DNA of 64,000 nucleotides, taken from contig JAIXQR010000007.1 of NCBI GenBank assembly GCA_027485645.1, forward strand, positions 496,001 through 560,000, in the 5' to 3' direction. This document shows positions 38,414-47,047 of this stretch, in pieces. Under the pieces are notes generated by a model that saw only the letters and a program-made list of their open reading frames with translations, did no database searches and was not told the DNA's origin. The stretch comes from a bacterium (lineage in GTDB: Bacteria; Armatimonadota; Fimbriimonadia; Fimbriimonadales; Fimbriimonadaceae). Each line of letters opens with the position of its first letter. The first letter of the stretch is position 1. Made by a program: the position numbers and the translations under genes.

Positions 38414-38907
38414 GCCGAAGAGCTTTCACTCTCCTCGAGCTATCTACCGTTGTCCTCATTCTCCTCGTTTTAGTCACCGTCGTCACGCCACAAGTGACGG
38501 CTTGGGAACGAGGTCGAATCGAACGCAAGTTCATTGGGGACCTCGTACGGCTACCCCGAGAGACTAAAACGGCCGCCGTTAACGCCAGCGAAGAACGGTC
38601 GATCCGCTACGACGCCGCAACTCGAAAGTTCGAGGTGCAGGGCGAGCAGTTCGTTGCCGAGATCCCCAACGACACCGTGACCATCACCGTGTTGAAGGAC
38701 GGCAACGAAGACGTATCGGAAAGCGACTGGGAACTCAAGTGCTTTGCTGACGGAACCTGCAAGCCAGGAGGTTTGCAACTCTCGATCGACGGTCGCACTT
38801 TCTTCATTTCAGTCAGCAAGAACGGAGACGTGACGACCGGTGACACGGAACTTCCCCCGTTTGAAGATGAGTCATGGTCCGCCGGAGAAATTGAAACTCG
38901 TGGTTAA
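38410..38907 (+). CDS. gspH: minor pseudopilin GspH-like, probable AUA start codon
   Basis: The frame upstream of the first ATG/GTG/TTG encodes a clear prepilin N-terminus, ISRRAFTLLELSTVVLILL, that must belong to this gene. No ATG, GTG or TTG lies between the in-frame stop at 38374 and this sequence. The codon ATA at 38410 overlaps the gspG stop (ATAA) and has GAGGA (38399-38403) at 6-nt spacing, so it is the best start. It gives a 165-residue protein with a 5-residue leader, and Ala instead of Gly before the cleavage site. The gene lies between gspG and gspI as expected for gspH. A sequence error (ATG read as ATA) is the alternative. Confidence 0.85.
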   Translation: MSRRAFTLLELSTVVLILLVLVTVVTPQVTAWERGRIERKFIGDLVRLPRETKTAAVNASEERSIRYDAATRKFEVQGEQFVAEIPNDTVTITVLKDGNEDVSESDWELKCFADGTCKPGGLQLSIDGRTFFISVSKNGDVTTGDTELPPFEDESWSAGEIETRG

Positions 38908-39280
38908 AAAGCGCGGATTCACCCTGATCGAGGTCCTGGTTGCCATTATTCTGCTTGGCACCGGGGTCGCTTCGGTGAGCCTGGCCCTCGGCAACGTCGC
39001 GAGAAATGCGGCCCGCATCGAGGAAAGCGCAACCCTGAACCGCTTAGCCGCGCGAAAACTTGACGAACTCGTCGCGACCGGCGAGGCCATCAATGGCAAT
39101 GCGTCTGGAACCTTCCAGGACGAAGGCTTCCCCGACGTCAACTGGTCCGTCACCTCCGAGCCGACCGGAGTTGAGAACCTCAACACCATCACGATCACCG
39201 TTTCGAAGGAAGCAAATTCCGAAACCGGCAAGCAAATTTCGACCCTTGTCTTCGTTCCACCGGCGCAGGAGGAAGCATGA
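38867..39280 (+). CDS. gspI: minor pseudopilin GspI
   Basis: A prepilin-like protein with the cleavage region KKRG/FTLIEVLVAIILLGTG. It is part of the pseudopilus tip complex. The ATG at 38867 gives 137 residues with a 16-residue leader; a GTG at 38900 with GGAGA at 38884-38888 would give the usual short leader MVKKRG and may be the true start. Both overlap the end of gspH. The stop overlaps gspJ by 4 nt. Confidence 0.9.
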   Translation: MSHGPPEKLKLVVKKRGFTLIEVLVAIILLGTGVASVSLALGNVARNAARIEESATLNRLAARKLDELVATGEAINGNASGTFQDEGFPDVNWSVTSEPTGVENLNTITITVSKEANSETGKQISTLVFVPPAQEEA

Positions 39281-39999
39281 GCAACCGCCGTCAACGTGGT
39301 TTAACGCTGATTGAAGTTCTGGTGGTCGTTGCCATCACCGGACTGCTGACGATTTACGCCGCTCAGTCTCTGATTGCCGGGGCAGATTACGAGCGACGCA
39401 TTCGCGAAGCCAGCTCCCGCCAACGATCGGACGTGGAGCTTGAGAACGACCTTCGAACGTTCATCGAATCCGCTTTCCTTTCCCTCGAGAACACGCAAAC
39501 AACCTTCTTTGTCGGTTCCGAAGGTCTGCTGAATCAGGACGAAGGCGGGAGCAACGCGGATACGCTCACTTTCACCCGAGTCGGTGCGCGATTATCTTCC
39601 GACGCGCTGGACTACGACGATTTCGAACTTGCGAACGAGGAGATTGGCACGGTTGGGGGCACAGAAGAGGTGACCATTTCTCTCTCGGCAACCGGCTCTG
39701 CCAGCGGGAAAACTGGACTATTTATTCGCCAGCAAAATCCGGCCGATGGCGACCCGTCACAAGGCGGCATCGAGCGCGTCCTTAACGCCAACGTCACCAG
39801 CATCAGCTACGAATTTTGGGATGGCGCAGCGTGGCAGACCGTTTGGGATACGCGAACTCAGGGCACGGCTCGACTCCCTGCCGCCGTTCGGATTACGTAC
39901 CGTTTGTCCAACAGTGAAACGGACCGCATCGTGACGTTGCGGCTGCGAAACAGTGACGTCACCCAAGACAATCCAGTCGAACAGGAGCAAATAGGATGA
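39277..39999 (+). CDS. gspJ: minor pseudopilin GspJ
   Basis: A 240-residue prepilin with leader MSNRRQRG and the hydrophobic helix LTLIEVLVVVAITGLLTIYA. The body is beta-rich with a low-Cys pseudopilin fold (SISYEFWDGAAWQTVWDTRTQG, VRITYRLSNSETDR). Length and order after gspI fit GspJ. Overlaps gspI and gspK by 4 nt each. Confidence 0.92.
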   Translation: MSNRRQRGLTLIEVLVVVAITGLLTIYAAQSLIAGADYERRIREASSRQRSDVELENDLRTFIESAFLSLENTQTTFFVGSEGLLNQDEGGSNADTLTFTRVGARLSSDALDYDDFELANEEIGTVGGTEEVTISLSATGSASGKTGLFIRQQNPADGDPSQGGIERVLNANVTSISYEFWDGAAWQTVWDTRTQGTARLPAAVRITYRLSNSETDRIVTLRLRNSDVTQDNPVEQEQIG

Positions 40000-41282
40000 G
40001 AAGAGACCGCGGTTCCATCTTCATCTTCGCCCTTGGCGTGCTGGTTGTTCTCGTTGGCGTTCTCGCGAGCACCGTTGCGACGCAACGCGCTTTTGCGCAG
40101 CAGGTCACCCAAGAGAGCGAGCAGATTGAGGCTCGAATTGCCGCTTATGCTGGCATCGAGAGGGCGCGTCAGACCCTTCAGGAAGTTGCCGATCTCACGT
40201 CGGATACCGGTACCGGCACAACCGGTCAGACAAGCACCGCCATCACGCTGAATGACACGTGGGCGACGCTTGGAAATAACGGAGACGAAAACTTCGTGCT
40301 CGGCGGATCAACCTTCCGAATCCAGGTGCTCGATGCTTGCGGCCTGATCGACATCAACGCCGCCACCGAAGCTCAGCTCCAAAAACTGCCCCTCGCGCAA
40401 GACCAAATCGAATCTCTGTTGGACTTCCGAGAAGGCAACTTGGACCCGAGAGCCCTTGGCGCAAAGGACACGTACTACAACAACCTGGACACTCCATACA
40501 ACACGAAACTGGCCCGGTTTGATACGTTCGATGAGCTTCTACACGTAAAGGGATTCACCGCGAAGCTGCTCTACGAACCCAGCGAGAACACTTCTGGTTC
40601 GGACTTGGTGCCAGGTCGCAACGGTGAGCTTCCGGTCCTTTACGATCTCCTCACCGCAAATGCCTACTCGCCTAACACTCGGCCGGACGGCACCGCACGC
40701 GTGAACATCAACGCACAAGGCACGACCGCCCAGACACTTCAGCAACCGCCAATCAGCATCCCGGCCAACATCGCGATTCAGATTGCGGCGAGAAAGAACT
40801 GGGGTGGAATTGGCGAAGTGCTCGCGCTGCCTGGAGCGCAGAACGCTGATGTGCAACGTTCGGTGCTGGACTATCTGACCACCAACGGGGCAACTCGATT
40901 GAGCGGAAAGATTAACCTGAACACGGCATCGGAGAGCGTTTTGAGTTCGGTGCCCGACCTCACGCCGGATATGGTGCAGGCGATCTTGCAGCGCCAATCG
41001 CAAACGTTCACCACGCTGAGCGAGCTCACGTCTATCCCCGGAATAACGGGCCAAGCGCTCCAGTCTGCGGCCAACGTTTTCACCGTTCAATCTCAAACCT
41101 TTTTGGTTCGCGTCATCGGTCGACACGGATCTCAACGCTACGGAGTCGAAGCCATCATCGAAATAAGAAACAACATCCCCACCGTCGTTGCCATTCAAAG
41201 TCCACCGTTCACCGATATGCGATCGAGATGGTACTGGCAAGACGAAACCACGACCGAAGTCGTGCTGAAAGAGGCTCAATGA
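39996..41282 (+). CDS. gspK: minor pseudopilin GspK
   Basis: The tip-cap pseudopilin, 428 residues, much larger than the others as expected. It starts MRRDRGSIFIFALGVLVVLVGVLA, where GS replaces the usual GF and the +5 Glu is absent (typical of GspK). Two GspK SAM-like helix-hairpin modules appear as INAATEAQLQKLP and INLNTASESVLSSVPDLT. The start overlaps gspJ by 4 nt and the stop overlaps gspL by 4 nt. Confidence 0.94.
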   Translation: MRRDRGSIFIFALGVLVVLVGVLASTVATQRAFAQQVTQESEQIEARIAAYAGIERARQTLQEVADLTSDTGTGTTGQTSTAITLNDTWATLGNNGDENFVLGGSTFRIQVLDACGLIDINAATEAQLQKLPLAQDQIESLLDFREGNLDPRALGAKDTYYNNLDTPYNTKLARFDTFDELLHVKGFTAKLLYEPSENTSGSDLVPGRNGELPVLYDLLTANAYSPNTRPDGTARVNINAQGTTAQTLQQPPISIPANIAIQIAARKNWGGIGEVLALPGAQNADVQRSVLDYLTTNGATRLSGKINLNTASESVLSSVPDLTPDMVQAILQRQSQTFTTLSELTSIPGITGQALQSAANVFTVQSQTFLVRVIGRHGSQRYGVEAIIEIRNNIPTVVAIQSPPFTDMRSRWYWQDETTTEVVLKEAQ

Positions 41283-42535
41283 GTAAACAACACACCACGC
41301 CATCACTGGTCATTGAATGGTCCTCGCGCGGCTTGCGGACCTACGATGCCCTAAACGGGACCTCTGGGCAAACCTTGGACGGGCTCAGCGGCCGAGAAGC
41401 TGTGCTGGCCCTGGGTCGACGTACGGCCTTCCTAAAAACGGCGTTCCTGCCTTCCACGTCAGAGAGCGATTTGCGCCTTATCGTACAGATGCGGGCGGCG
41501 GAGTTCCTTCCCTTGCCTGGTGACCAAATCGCGTTTTCGGTCAATCCAACCACCCTGATGGGAGACGGTGGACGCCTGAGCCAGATCGGTGCGGTTGCGC
41601 TTAATGAACTCCGTGCAGCCATGAGCCAGCTTGCGACGGCCGGTATTAAAGTCAAGCTGATCACGATTGCCGCGGTTGGCTCAGAAAAGCTTGCGGCAAC
41701 AAACGGCTTTTCGAACGTCGCCGTCATCCAGCCAACTTCAGACGGAATTGCGGTGGACATTATCGCCGAGGGCACGCTGCGGTACTCCCGCGTCGTCAGC
41801 CCCGGTTCGGACCTGGAAGGTGAGATTTGCCGGACCTTCACCGTCGCCGGACAACCTTGCGGATCGGTCATCGCGGCGGGCGGATTGCCGTACCCCGAGG
41901 CAGACCGAGCGATTTCTAACCATTCACTTGAGTCTCTGGCAAACGCCGCTTGGCCGTCACTGGTCATCGAACTTCCGGAAGCCCGGGAAAAGCGAGAGAA
42001 GGAAGCAAAACAGTCCGTCACTCGACAGGCCATGCTTCTGGGAGCTGCGACGCTCGCGCTTGGCGTTTATGCCTATGCCGATTGGGATGAGAAGCAACTA
42101 GCTGAGAACAAGGAAAAGACTCGCTACGCCAGCAGAACCAAGAAACTCGAAGCGGCAAAGAAGGTTGTCGAAGCCGATTTGACGAAGGCCACAACGCTGG
42201 AAGCCGCGCTGCAGCGAGCCTTTCAACCTGCCCAAAAGTTTAGCGACGTGATCAAGGTGATTACTTCGGAAGTGCCTGGAGGCGTTTGGCTCTCTGGCGT
42301 TACCGTGGAGCGTGGCAAGCAGTTGCAGCTTCGAGGAACGGCGCTGGATGGTGCAGCGGTTGCCGACTACGTGCGACGACTCACCGGTCAAAAGAGATTG
42401 CGCGACGTTAAGTTGGTCTTCGCAAACAACGCCGAAATCGATAAGAAGCCGGTTGTGCAATTCAGCATCTCCGCCTTCCCGGTCGGAAACTTGCCCGTTG
42501 TGGATGCGCCTAAGGGCCGAGGAGTGAAAAAGTAA
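41279..42535 (+). CDS. gspL: GspL / PilM-PilN-like platform protein
   Basis: A 418-residue protein. The N-terminal half is an actin-like cytoplasmic domain of the PilM/GspL kind (LVIEWSSRGLRTYDAL and AFLPSTSESDLRLIVQMRAAEFLPLPGDQIAFSV). A membrane helix lies near 260 (MLLGAATLALGVYAY), then a coiled coil and a PilN-like periplasmic domain (PGGVWLSGVTVERGKQLQLRG). The start at 41279 gives ATGA overlap with gspK; the longer frame from 41228 lacks a reason. It links GspE to GspM. Confidence 0.88.
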   Translation: MSKQHTTPSLVIEWSSRGLRTYDALNGTSGQTLDGLSGREAVLALGRRTAFLKTAFLPSTSESDLRLIVQMRAAEFLPLPGDQIAFSVNPTTLMGDGGRLSQIGAVALNELRAAMSQLATAGIKVKLITIAAVGSEKLAATNGFSNVAVIQPTSDGIAVDIIAEGTLRYSRVVSPGSDLEGEICRTFTVAGQPCGSVIAAGGLPYPEADRAISNHSLESLANAAWPSLVIELPEAREKREKEAKQSVTRQAMLLGAATLALGVYAYADWDEKQLAENKEKTRYASRTKKLEAAKKVVEADLTKATTLEAALQRAFQPAQKFSDVIKVITSEVPGGVWLSGVTVERGKQLQLRGTALDGAAVADYVRRLTGQKRLRDVKLVFANNAEIDKKPVVQFSISAFPVGNLPVVDAPKGRGVKK

Positions 42536-43119
42536 TGAACTTTAGAAACCAGCAACACTTGGTCCCAAAGATCATCTCGGCCGTGTGCCTAGTGCTTCTT
42601 ATTGGGCTCCTTGGATTTGTGCTCTTCACTCCGAAGCCTAACAAGCGGGGAGTTGCCAGCCGTCAGCGACAAAAGGAAGTCGGAATTCTTGCCGAGACCA
42701 ACGAAGCTCGAGATCGAATCAAGGCTGCATCTGCTTTTGCTGAGAACAAGCTTTGGAAGGGCGATGAGCAAAACCTCGCGCCTGCTGCGCTCGCGGTTGC
42801 TAATCGACTCGTTTCTGAATCAAAGCTGAAGATGATCCGGTTCCAGCCACAAAAAACCGCTTTGGTAGGTGAACTGAACCAAGTTCCGTTCGTCCTTACC
42901 GTAGAAGGGTCGTACCTAGACGCGCTTAAATTGACCGAATCGCTTGAGAAACCTGAGAACAAGTTTGTGGTGAACCTCGTTCAGATTGCATCTGCCGATC
43001 CGAACAGTGATGCAGTCACCGGTACTATCGGGTTATCGGCATTCATCAAGCCGCCACTACCTGACTCGCCGCCGGCACTGACCACACCAAAGAAGGAGAC
43101 AACGAATGGCAAAAGCTGA
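42535..43119 (+). CDS. gspM: GspM / PilO-like protein
   Basis: A 194-residue inner-membrane protein with one N-terminal helix (about 15-31, ISAVCLVLLIGLLGFVLF), a coiled coil, and a ferredoxin-like periplasmic domain (LVSESKLKMIRFQPQKTALV, VPFVLTVEGSYLDALKLTESLEK) as in PilO/GspM. It shares one base with the gspL stop (TAATG), so it is coupled. The call rests on topology and position more than sequence. Confidence 0.8.
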   Translation: MNFRNQQHLVPKIISAVCLVLLIGLLGFVLFTPKPNKRGVASRQRQKEVGILAETNEARDRIKAASAFAENKLWKGDEQNLAPAALAVANRLVSESKLKMIRFQPQKTALVGELNQVPFVLTVEGSYLDALKLTESLEKPENKFVVNLVQIASADPNSDAVTGTIGLSAFIKPPLPDSPPALTTPKKETTNGKS

Positions 43120-43852
43120 ACCTAAGAAACCAAGCGTAGTGCTTTGGGTCGGCATCATTGCTGCCGTCATTGTCATCTACGTCTACGCCTCGGAGGAAGC
43201 TCCGCCGGTAGCAAAGAAGTCTGCCCGTCCGGTTAGTCGCTCTTCTGCCACCTCGAAGTCTGGCTTTTTGCCGGTGGACTACACCGCGAAGTTCGCCTCG
43301 GTCACAACCCCGGCCAAGAACGCTTTCAAGCCGCTGGTCATGAAGACGGATCTTCGCGCGACCGTACCGACTAAAGATAACGGTATCCCCGTCGCGTTTA
43401 CCGGCGGAGAACCCAACTGGATCTTTACCGGTTCGGCCACCGTGGACGGGACACCGAGAGGTCTGTTAGAAAATACTTCGACTGGAGAAGGCGTTTTTCT
43501 CGTTTCGGGAGAGCGCTGGAAGACTTCGCGCGTACTAACCATTACAAAGGACGAGATTGTGATGCAAGGCCCCGAGGGTGATGCACGAACGATTAAGATG
43601 GAAACTGAAGATGCCGCCGCGGAACCTAAGATGGCTTCGGTGACTCCATTGCCTCTGCCTTTACCCGGCCAACTCGGTGCCCAACCGGTCGCGCAAGGCG
43701 GAAACGCTGGAGGACAATTCACCTTCGGACAGCCAGGAGCGTTCCCTGGCGCCCCCGGCAATGCGCTTGCCGCGCCGGCGGCTGTTCCGCAAACCCTTGC
43801 GGACCCCAATTTGAACAACAACAACCAACGGAGAAGAAGACGTGGAAACTAG
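43106..43852 (+). CDS. GspC/PilP-like periplasmic adaptor (tentative)
   Basis: A 248-residue protein with one N-terminal membrane helix (about 11-27). The periplasmic region holds a beta-rich domain (TGSATVDGTPRGLLENTSTGEGVFLVSGERW, then ILTITKDEIVMQGPEGDARTI) like the homology region of GspC/PilP, which contacts the secretin. The tail is Pro/Gly/Asn/Gln rich and ends RRRRRGN. Its start overlaps gspM by 14 nt and it is followed with overlap by gspD. The position between M and D and the HR-like domain are the evidence. Confidence 0.75.
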   Translation: MAKAEPKKPSVVLWVGIIAAVIVIYVYASEEAPPVAKKSARPVSRSSATSKSGFLPVDYTAKFASVTTPAKNAFKPLVMKTDLRATVPTKDNGIPVAFTGGEPNWIFTGSATVDGTPRGLLENTSTGEGVFLVSGERWKTSRVLTITKDEIVMQGPEGDARTIKMETEDAAAEPKMASVTPLPLPLPGQLGAQPVAQGGNAGGQFTFGQPGAFPGAPGNALAAPAAVPQTLADPNLNNNNQRRRRRGN

Positions 43853-46274
43853 GAAGTTACTTATTGCTGCCCTCGCTATGCTGCCCATGGCAGCATTCGC
43901 CCAGTTCGATTTTGGTGGCGGCGCTTCGGCTCCTCCACAAAACAACAAGCCTTGGGCGAGCTTCAAACTGCCTAAGAAGAGCATCAAGCTTGACTTCCGC
44001 AATGCGAACGTCGACATGGTCCTTTCCTTGTTCCAGACCACGTCGGGCGTAACCATCGTTAAGGACCCTTCCCTCGTGGATCGAATGACGATCACGAGCG
44101 CGAAAGCGGTGCCAATCGCCGACGCATTCCAGATTCTGTCGACCACGTTGTCGCTCAAGGGCTACGACATGTCGAAGGAAGGCAATCTGCTGGTGATCAA
44201 GAAGCGAGATCCGAAGCAGCAGCAGCCACAAATGCCTCAGATCGATCCTTCGATGTTCATGAATACAACTCCGCAAAGCGAACTCAGGGTTTATCCCGTT
44301 CAATTCGCTTCGGCATCTGCCCTCGCTCGCGTGCTGAATGACATCTATCAGTCCGGTGGCGGCGGCCTCGGAGGGTTCTCCTTCCCAGGCGCGATTACCT
44401 TCGGCGGCGCAGCAGGCGGTCGTGGAGGTCAGGCCAACCGATTTGGTGGCTTTGGCGGTGCATCTCCGTTTGGTAGAGGCAACAGTGCCCCGTCTGTCCG
44501 AGCAAGCGCGGATGACTTTAGCAACTCTCTCGTCGTCAACGCCCCTCGCGACCAGCATCGCGAAGTTGCTGACCTGATCAAGCAGCTTGACAAGCAGACG
44601 GACGCGCCCCAGCGACCTGTGGTCTACAAGCTTGAATTTGCTTCGGCCTCTGAAGTTGCAACCTCAGTTCAGACCGTCTTGACTGCAAACGCTCCAAAGG
44701 GCCGTGGTCAGACGACGCAGCAGCAGCCAACGGGCTTCGCTGCCCTGTTTGGTGGTGGAAACCGCCAGAACCAGAATGTCACCGCCGATACTCGTAGTAA
44801 CACGATCATCGTTACCGCGACGGATGAAAACCATGCCCTGGTGAAGAACATCGTGGCGGAGTTGGACAAAGAGATTCCAATTCAGGCATCCACGGTCGTG
44901 ATTCCGCTTGAGAATGCACGAGCGGACGATGTCGCCGGATTGCTCAACCAAGCCTTCGGCCAGCGACAGGGCACGGGTCAGAACCGTGGCGGGACACAGA
45001 ACCGAAATACCGGGACCCAGAACCGAAACAACCAGAACCGGAACCAAGGTGGTGGCGGACTTGGCGGAAACAATGCAAATCCGAACGACTTGATGCTGGA
45101 ATTCCAGGATCCAAACGCGGACGAAGGTGAATTGCTCACGACCGTCGGCGTCGCTGGACAGTTCGGCTTCTTCGGTGGCGGACAACAGCAGAACCAGAAC
45201 AACCAGAACCGAAACAACCAGACCGCGCGAGACTCAAGCGGCCGAATTGTAAACGTTCAGGATCTCACCGGTCAGGTCACCACGATCGCCGACCCGAACA
45301 CCAACTCAATCATCGTGGTCACCACGCCCCAGGGCGCCGACCTCATCAAGAACATCATCGGACAGCTGGACCGAATTCCAGAACAGGTGATGATCGAAAC
45401 GATGATCGTTGAAGCAAGCCTCGACGAATCGACAAAGCTTGGATTCGACTGGACGTTCTCGCAGGTGAAGGCATTCGGCCAGAACGGAGTCACCGGAAAC
45501 GCGTCCACGCGGTTCCCAGAAACCGGAACGAACGCGACTCAGCAGAATGGCTTCCGATACACGGTCGTTGGCGGAAATCTGGACTTGGTGCTAAACGCGC
45601 TGAAGACGGATGACCGATTCCAAGTGCTTTCCACACCTCGAATTTTCACCTCCAACAACGTTGAAGCGCAGATCAACATCAGCCAGAGCGTTCCGTACGT
45701 TACGAACAGCCGGCAGGACGCCAACGGCAACTTCACCTTCAACTATGCGTTTGAAGATGTTGGAATCGTTCTAACCGTTACGCCACGAATCACGAGCAAC
45801 GGCTATGTGACCATGGTTGTGAGCCAGACGGCGAACGACCTGCAGGGCTACACCGACTTCAACGCACCGATTATCAACCAGCGACAAGCCGATACAACGG
45901 TTTCGGTTAAGGACAGCGAAACGATCGTTTTGGGTGGAATCATCCGAAGCACCGTCACCTCGAACGTCCGAAAGGTTCCGCTCCTCGGAGACATCCCGCT
46001 GCTTGGCGAACTGTTCCGCTCGACCACAAAGGGCAAGCAGAAAACCGAGCTGATCGTCTTCCTAACCCCACGCGTGGTTAAGGATGCGGATGATGCTCGA
46101 CTTCTCCGCGACCGAGTGAAGGGTCAACTCTCGCCCGGCCAGCAAAAGCAGATTGACCGAGAACTCGGCAAGATCACACCAAACAGCGCCAAGCCCGTCG
46201 AAAAGACAAAGGGTGAGGCAAAGCCTGGTGGCACGACTTCTGATCCAAACAAGACCGGCAAAGGCGGTCAGTAA
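43842..46274 (+). CDS. gspD: type II secretion secretin GspD
   Basis: The outer-membrane channel, 810 residues, with GTG start and signal peptide (LLIAALAMLPMAAFAQ). N0-N3 domains appear as VDMVLSLFQTTSGVTIVKDP, ELRVYPVQFASASALARVLN, YKLEFASASEVATSVQTVL and VVIPLENARADDVAGLLN. The secretin core follows with VMIETMIVEASLDESTKLGFDW, VLSTPRIFTSNNVEAQINIS, and the end VPLLGDIPLLGELFRSTTKGKQKTELIVFLTPRVV. Two N/Q/R/G-rich inserts lie between the N3 and secretin parts, encoded by repeats at 44979-45050 and 45181-45225. The charged C-terminus may be the pilotin (S) domain. Confidence 0.97.
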   Translation: METRKLLIAALAMLPMAAFAQFDFGGGASAPPQNNKPWASFKLPKKSIKLDFRNANVDMVLSLFQTTSGVTIVKDPSLVDRMTITSAKAVPIADAFQILSTTLSLKGYDMSKEGNLLVIKKRDPKQQQPQMPQIDPSMFMNTTPQSELRVYPVQFASASALARVLNDIYQSGGGGLGGFSFPGAITFGGAAGGRGGQANRFGGFGGASPFGRGNSAPSVRASADDFSNSLVVNAPRDQHREVADLIKQLDKQTDAPQRPVVYKLEFASASEVATSVQTVLTANAPKGRGQTTQQQPTGFAALFGGGNRQNQNVTADTRSNTIIVTATDENHALVKNIVAELDKEIPIQASTVVIPLENARADDVAGLLNQAFGQRQGTGQNRGGTQNRNTGTQNRNNQNRNQGGGGLGGNNANPNDLMLEFQDPNADEGELLTTVGVAGQFGFFGGGQQQNQNNQNRNNQTARDSSGRIVNVQDLTGQVTTIADPNTNSIIVVTTPQGADLIKNIIGQLDRIPEQVMIETMIVEASLDESTKLGFDWTFSQVKAFGQNGVTGNASTRFPETGTNATQQNGFRYTVVGGNLDLVLNALKTDDRFQVLSTPRIFTSNNVEAQINISQSVPYVTNSRQDANGNFTFNYAFEDVGIVLTVTPRITSNGYVTMVVSQTANDLQGYTDFNAPIINQRQADTTVSVKDSETIVLGGIIRSTVTSNVRKVPLLGDIPLLGELFRSTTKGKQKTELIVFLTPRVVKDADDARLLRDRVKGQLSPGQQKQIDRELGKITPNSAKPVEKTKGEAKPGGTTSDPNKTGKGGQ
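44979..45050 (+). repeat. CAGAACCG-type repeat inside gspD
   Basis: The octamer CAGAACCG recurs four to five times in 72 nt, encoding a Q-N-R-rich insert in the secretin between the N-domains and the core. A second, shorter block of CAGAAC units occurs at 45181-45225. Both are in frame, so the length of the linker can change without frame loss. Slippage or recombination could vary it. Confidence 0.7.
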
Positions 46275-46288
46275 CTCACAGGAAAACC

Positions 46289-46984
46289 ATGAAAAATCTA
46301 CTGAAAATTATGGTGGTCGCGGTAGCGATCGCCAGTCTCGCCATTGCTAGCGCTCAGCCAGGAGGCGGCGGTCGCGGTCAGGGCCGCGGCGGAATGATGG
46401 GCATGATGCGCGGCGGTCAGGGCGGCGGCGTTGCACTTCTCGCTCGAGAAGACGTCAAGGACGACCTCGGTCTCACCAGCGAACAGAACAGCCAGATCAA
46501 AGCGATCCAAGACGGAGTCCGCGACAAGATGATGGCAAAGATGCAGGAAGCTGGCATCAGCTTTGGTGGCGGGCAGCGACCAGACATGGCCGAAATCCAG
46601 AAGATCATGACGCCGGTCATGAAGGAAATCGAAGCCGAAATCGAGAAGGTTCTGAAGCCAGAGCAGAAGAAGCGACTCGATGAAATCGACGTTCAGCTTT
46701 CCGGTAACCGAATCGCTCAGCGAGAAAAGTTCCAGAAGGAACTCGCCATGACCCCAGACCAGATCGCAAAGGTTAAGAAGCTGTCCGAAACCGCTCAGCA
46801 GGCAAACCAGGCCGTGATGGAAAAGGCCCGAAACCAGGAGATCGAGTGGACGGAAGTTCGAACGATCAACGAAAAGAACAACAAGGCCCTTGACGCCGAA
46901 ATCGGCAAGGTTCTCACCCAGGCCCAGAAGGACAAGATCAAAGAAATGTCCGGCAAGCCATTCGTCGCTAAAGACGACAACTAA
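46289..46984 (+). CDS. Spy/CpxP-like periplasmic protein (LTxxQ-type)
   Basis: A 231-residue exported protein: signal peptide ending in IASAQPGGGG, then a Gly/Met/Arg-rich part (RGQGRGGMMGMMRGGQ), then long alpha-helices with the LT-x-x-Q-type motif (DLGLTSEQNSQIKAIQ and LAMTPDQIAKVKKLSE). The helical part appears twice, as in Spy/CpxP periplasmic chaperones. It follows gspD by 14 nt and is the last gene before the terminator. A link to secretion folding or to metal stress is possible; neither is shown. Confidence 0.82.
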   Translation: MKNLLKIMVVAVAIASLAIASAQPGGGGRGQGRGGMMGMMRGGQGGGVALLAREDVKDDLGLTSEQNSQIKAIQDGVRDKMMAKMQEAGISFGGGQRPDMAEIQKIMTPVMKEIEAEIEKVLKPEQKKRLDEIDVQLSGNRIAQREKFQKELAMTPDQIAKVKKLSETAQQANQAVMEKARNQEIEWTEVRTINEKNNKALDAEIGKVLTQAQKDKIKEMSGKPFVAKDDN

Positions 46985-46995
46985 GTACGCTCAAA

Positions 46996-47029
46996 GTCGC
47001 CCGGCCCTTTGGGTCGGGCGACTTTTTTT
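46996..47029 (+). terminator. rho-independent terminator of the T2SS operon
   Basis: Stem GTCGCCCGGCCC (46996-47007) and GGGTCGGGCGAC (47011-47022), one G-U pair, 3-nt loop, then seven T. It ends the 12-kb operon starting at gspE. Confidence 0.96.
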
Positions 47030-47047
47030 GTCACACTATCCTCGGCC

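Noticed and set aside
47009-47047. Longer start for the hypothetical gene at 47048
   Set aside because: The upstream start lies inside the strong terminator stem, so it would be untranslated in the upstream transcript and missing from its own.
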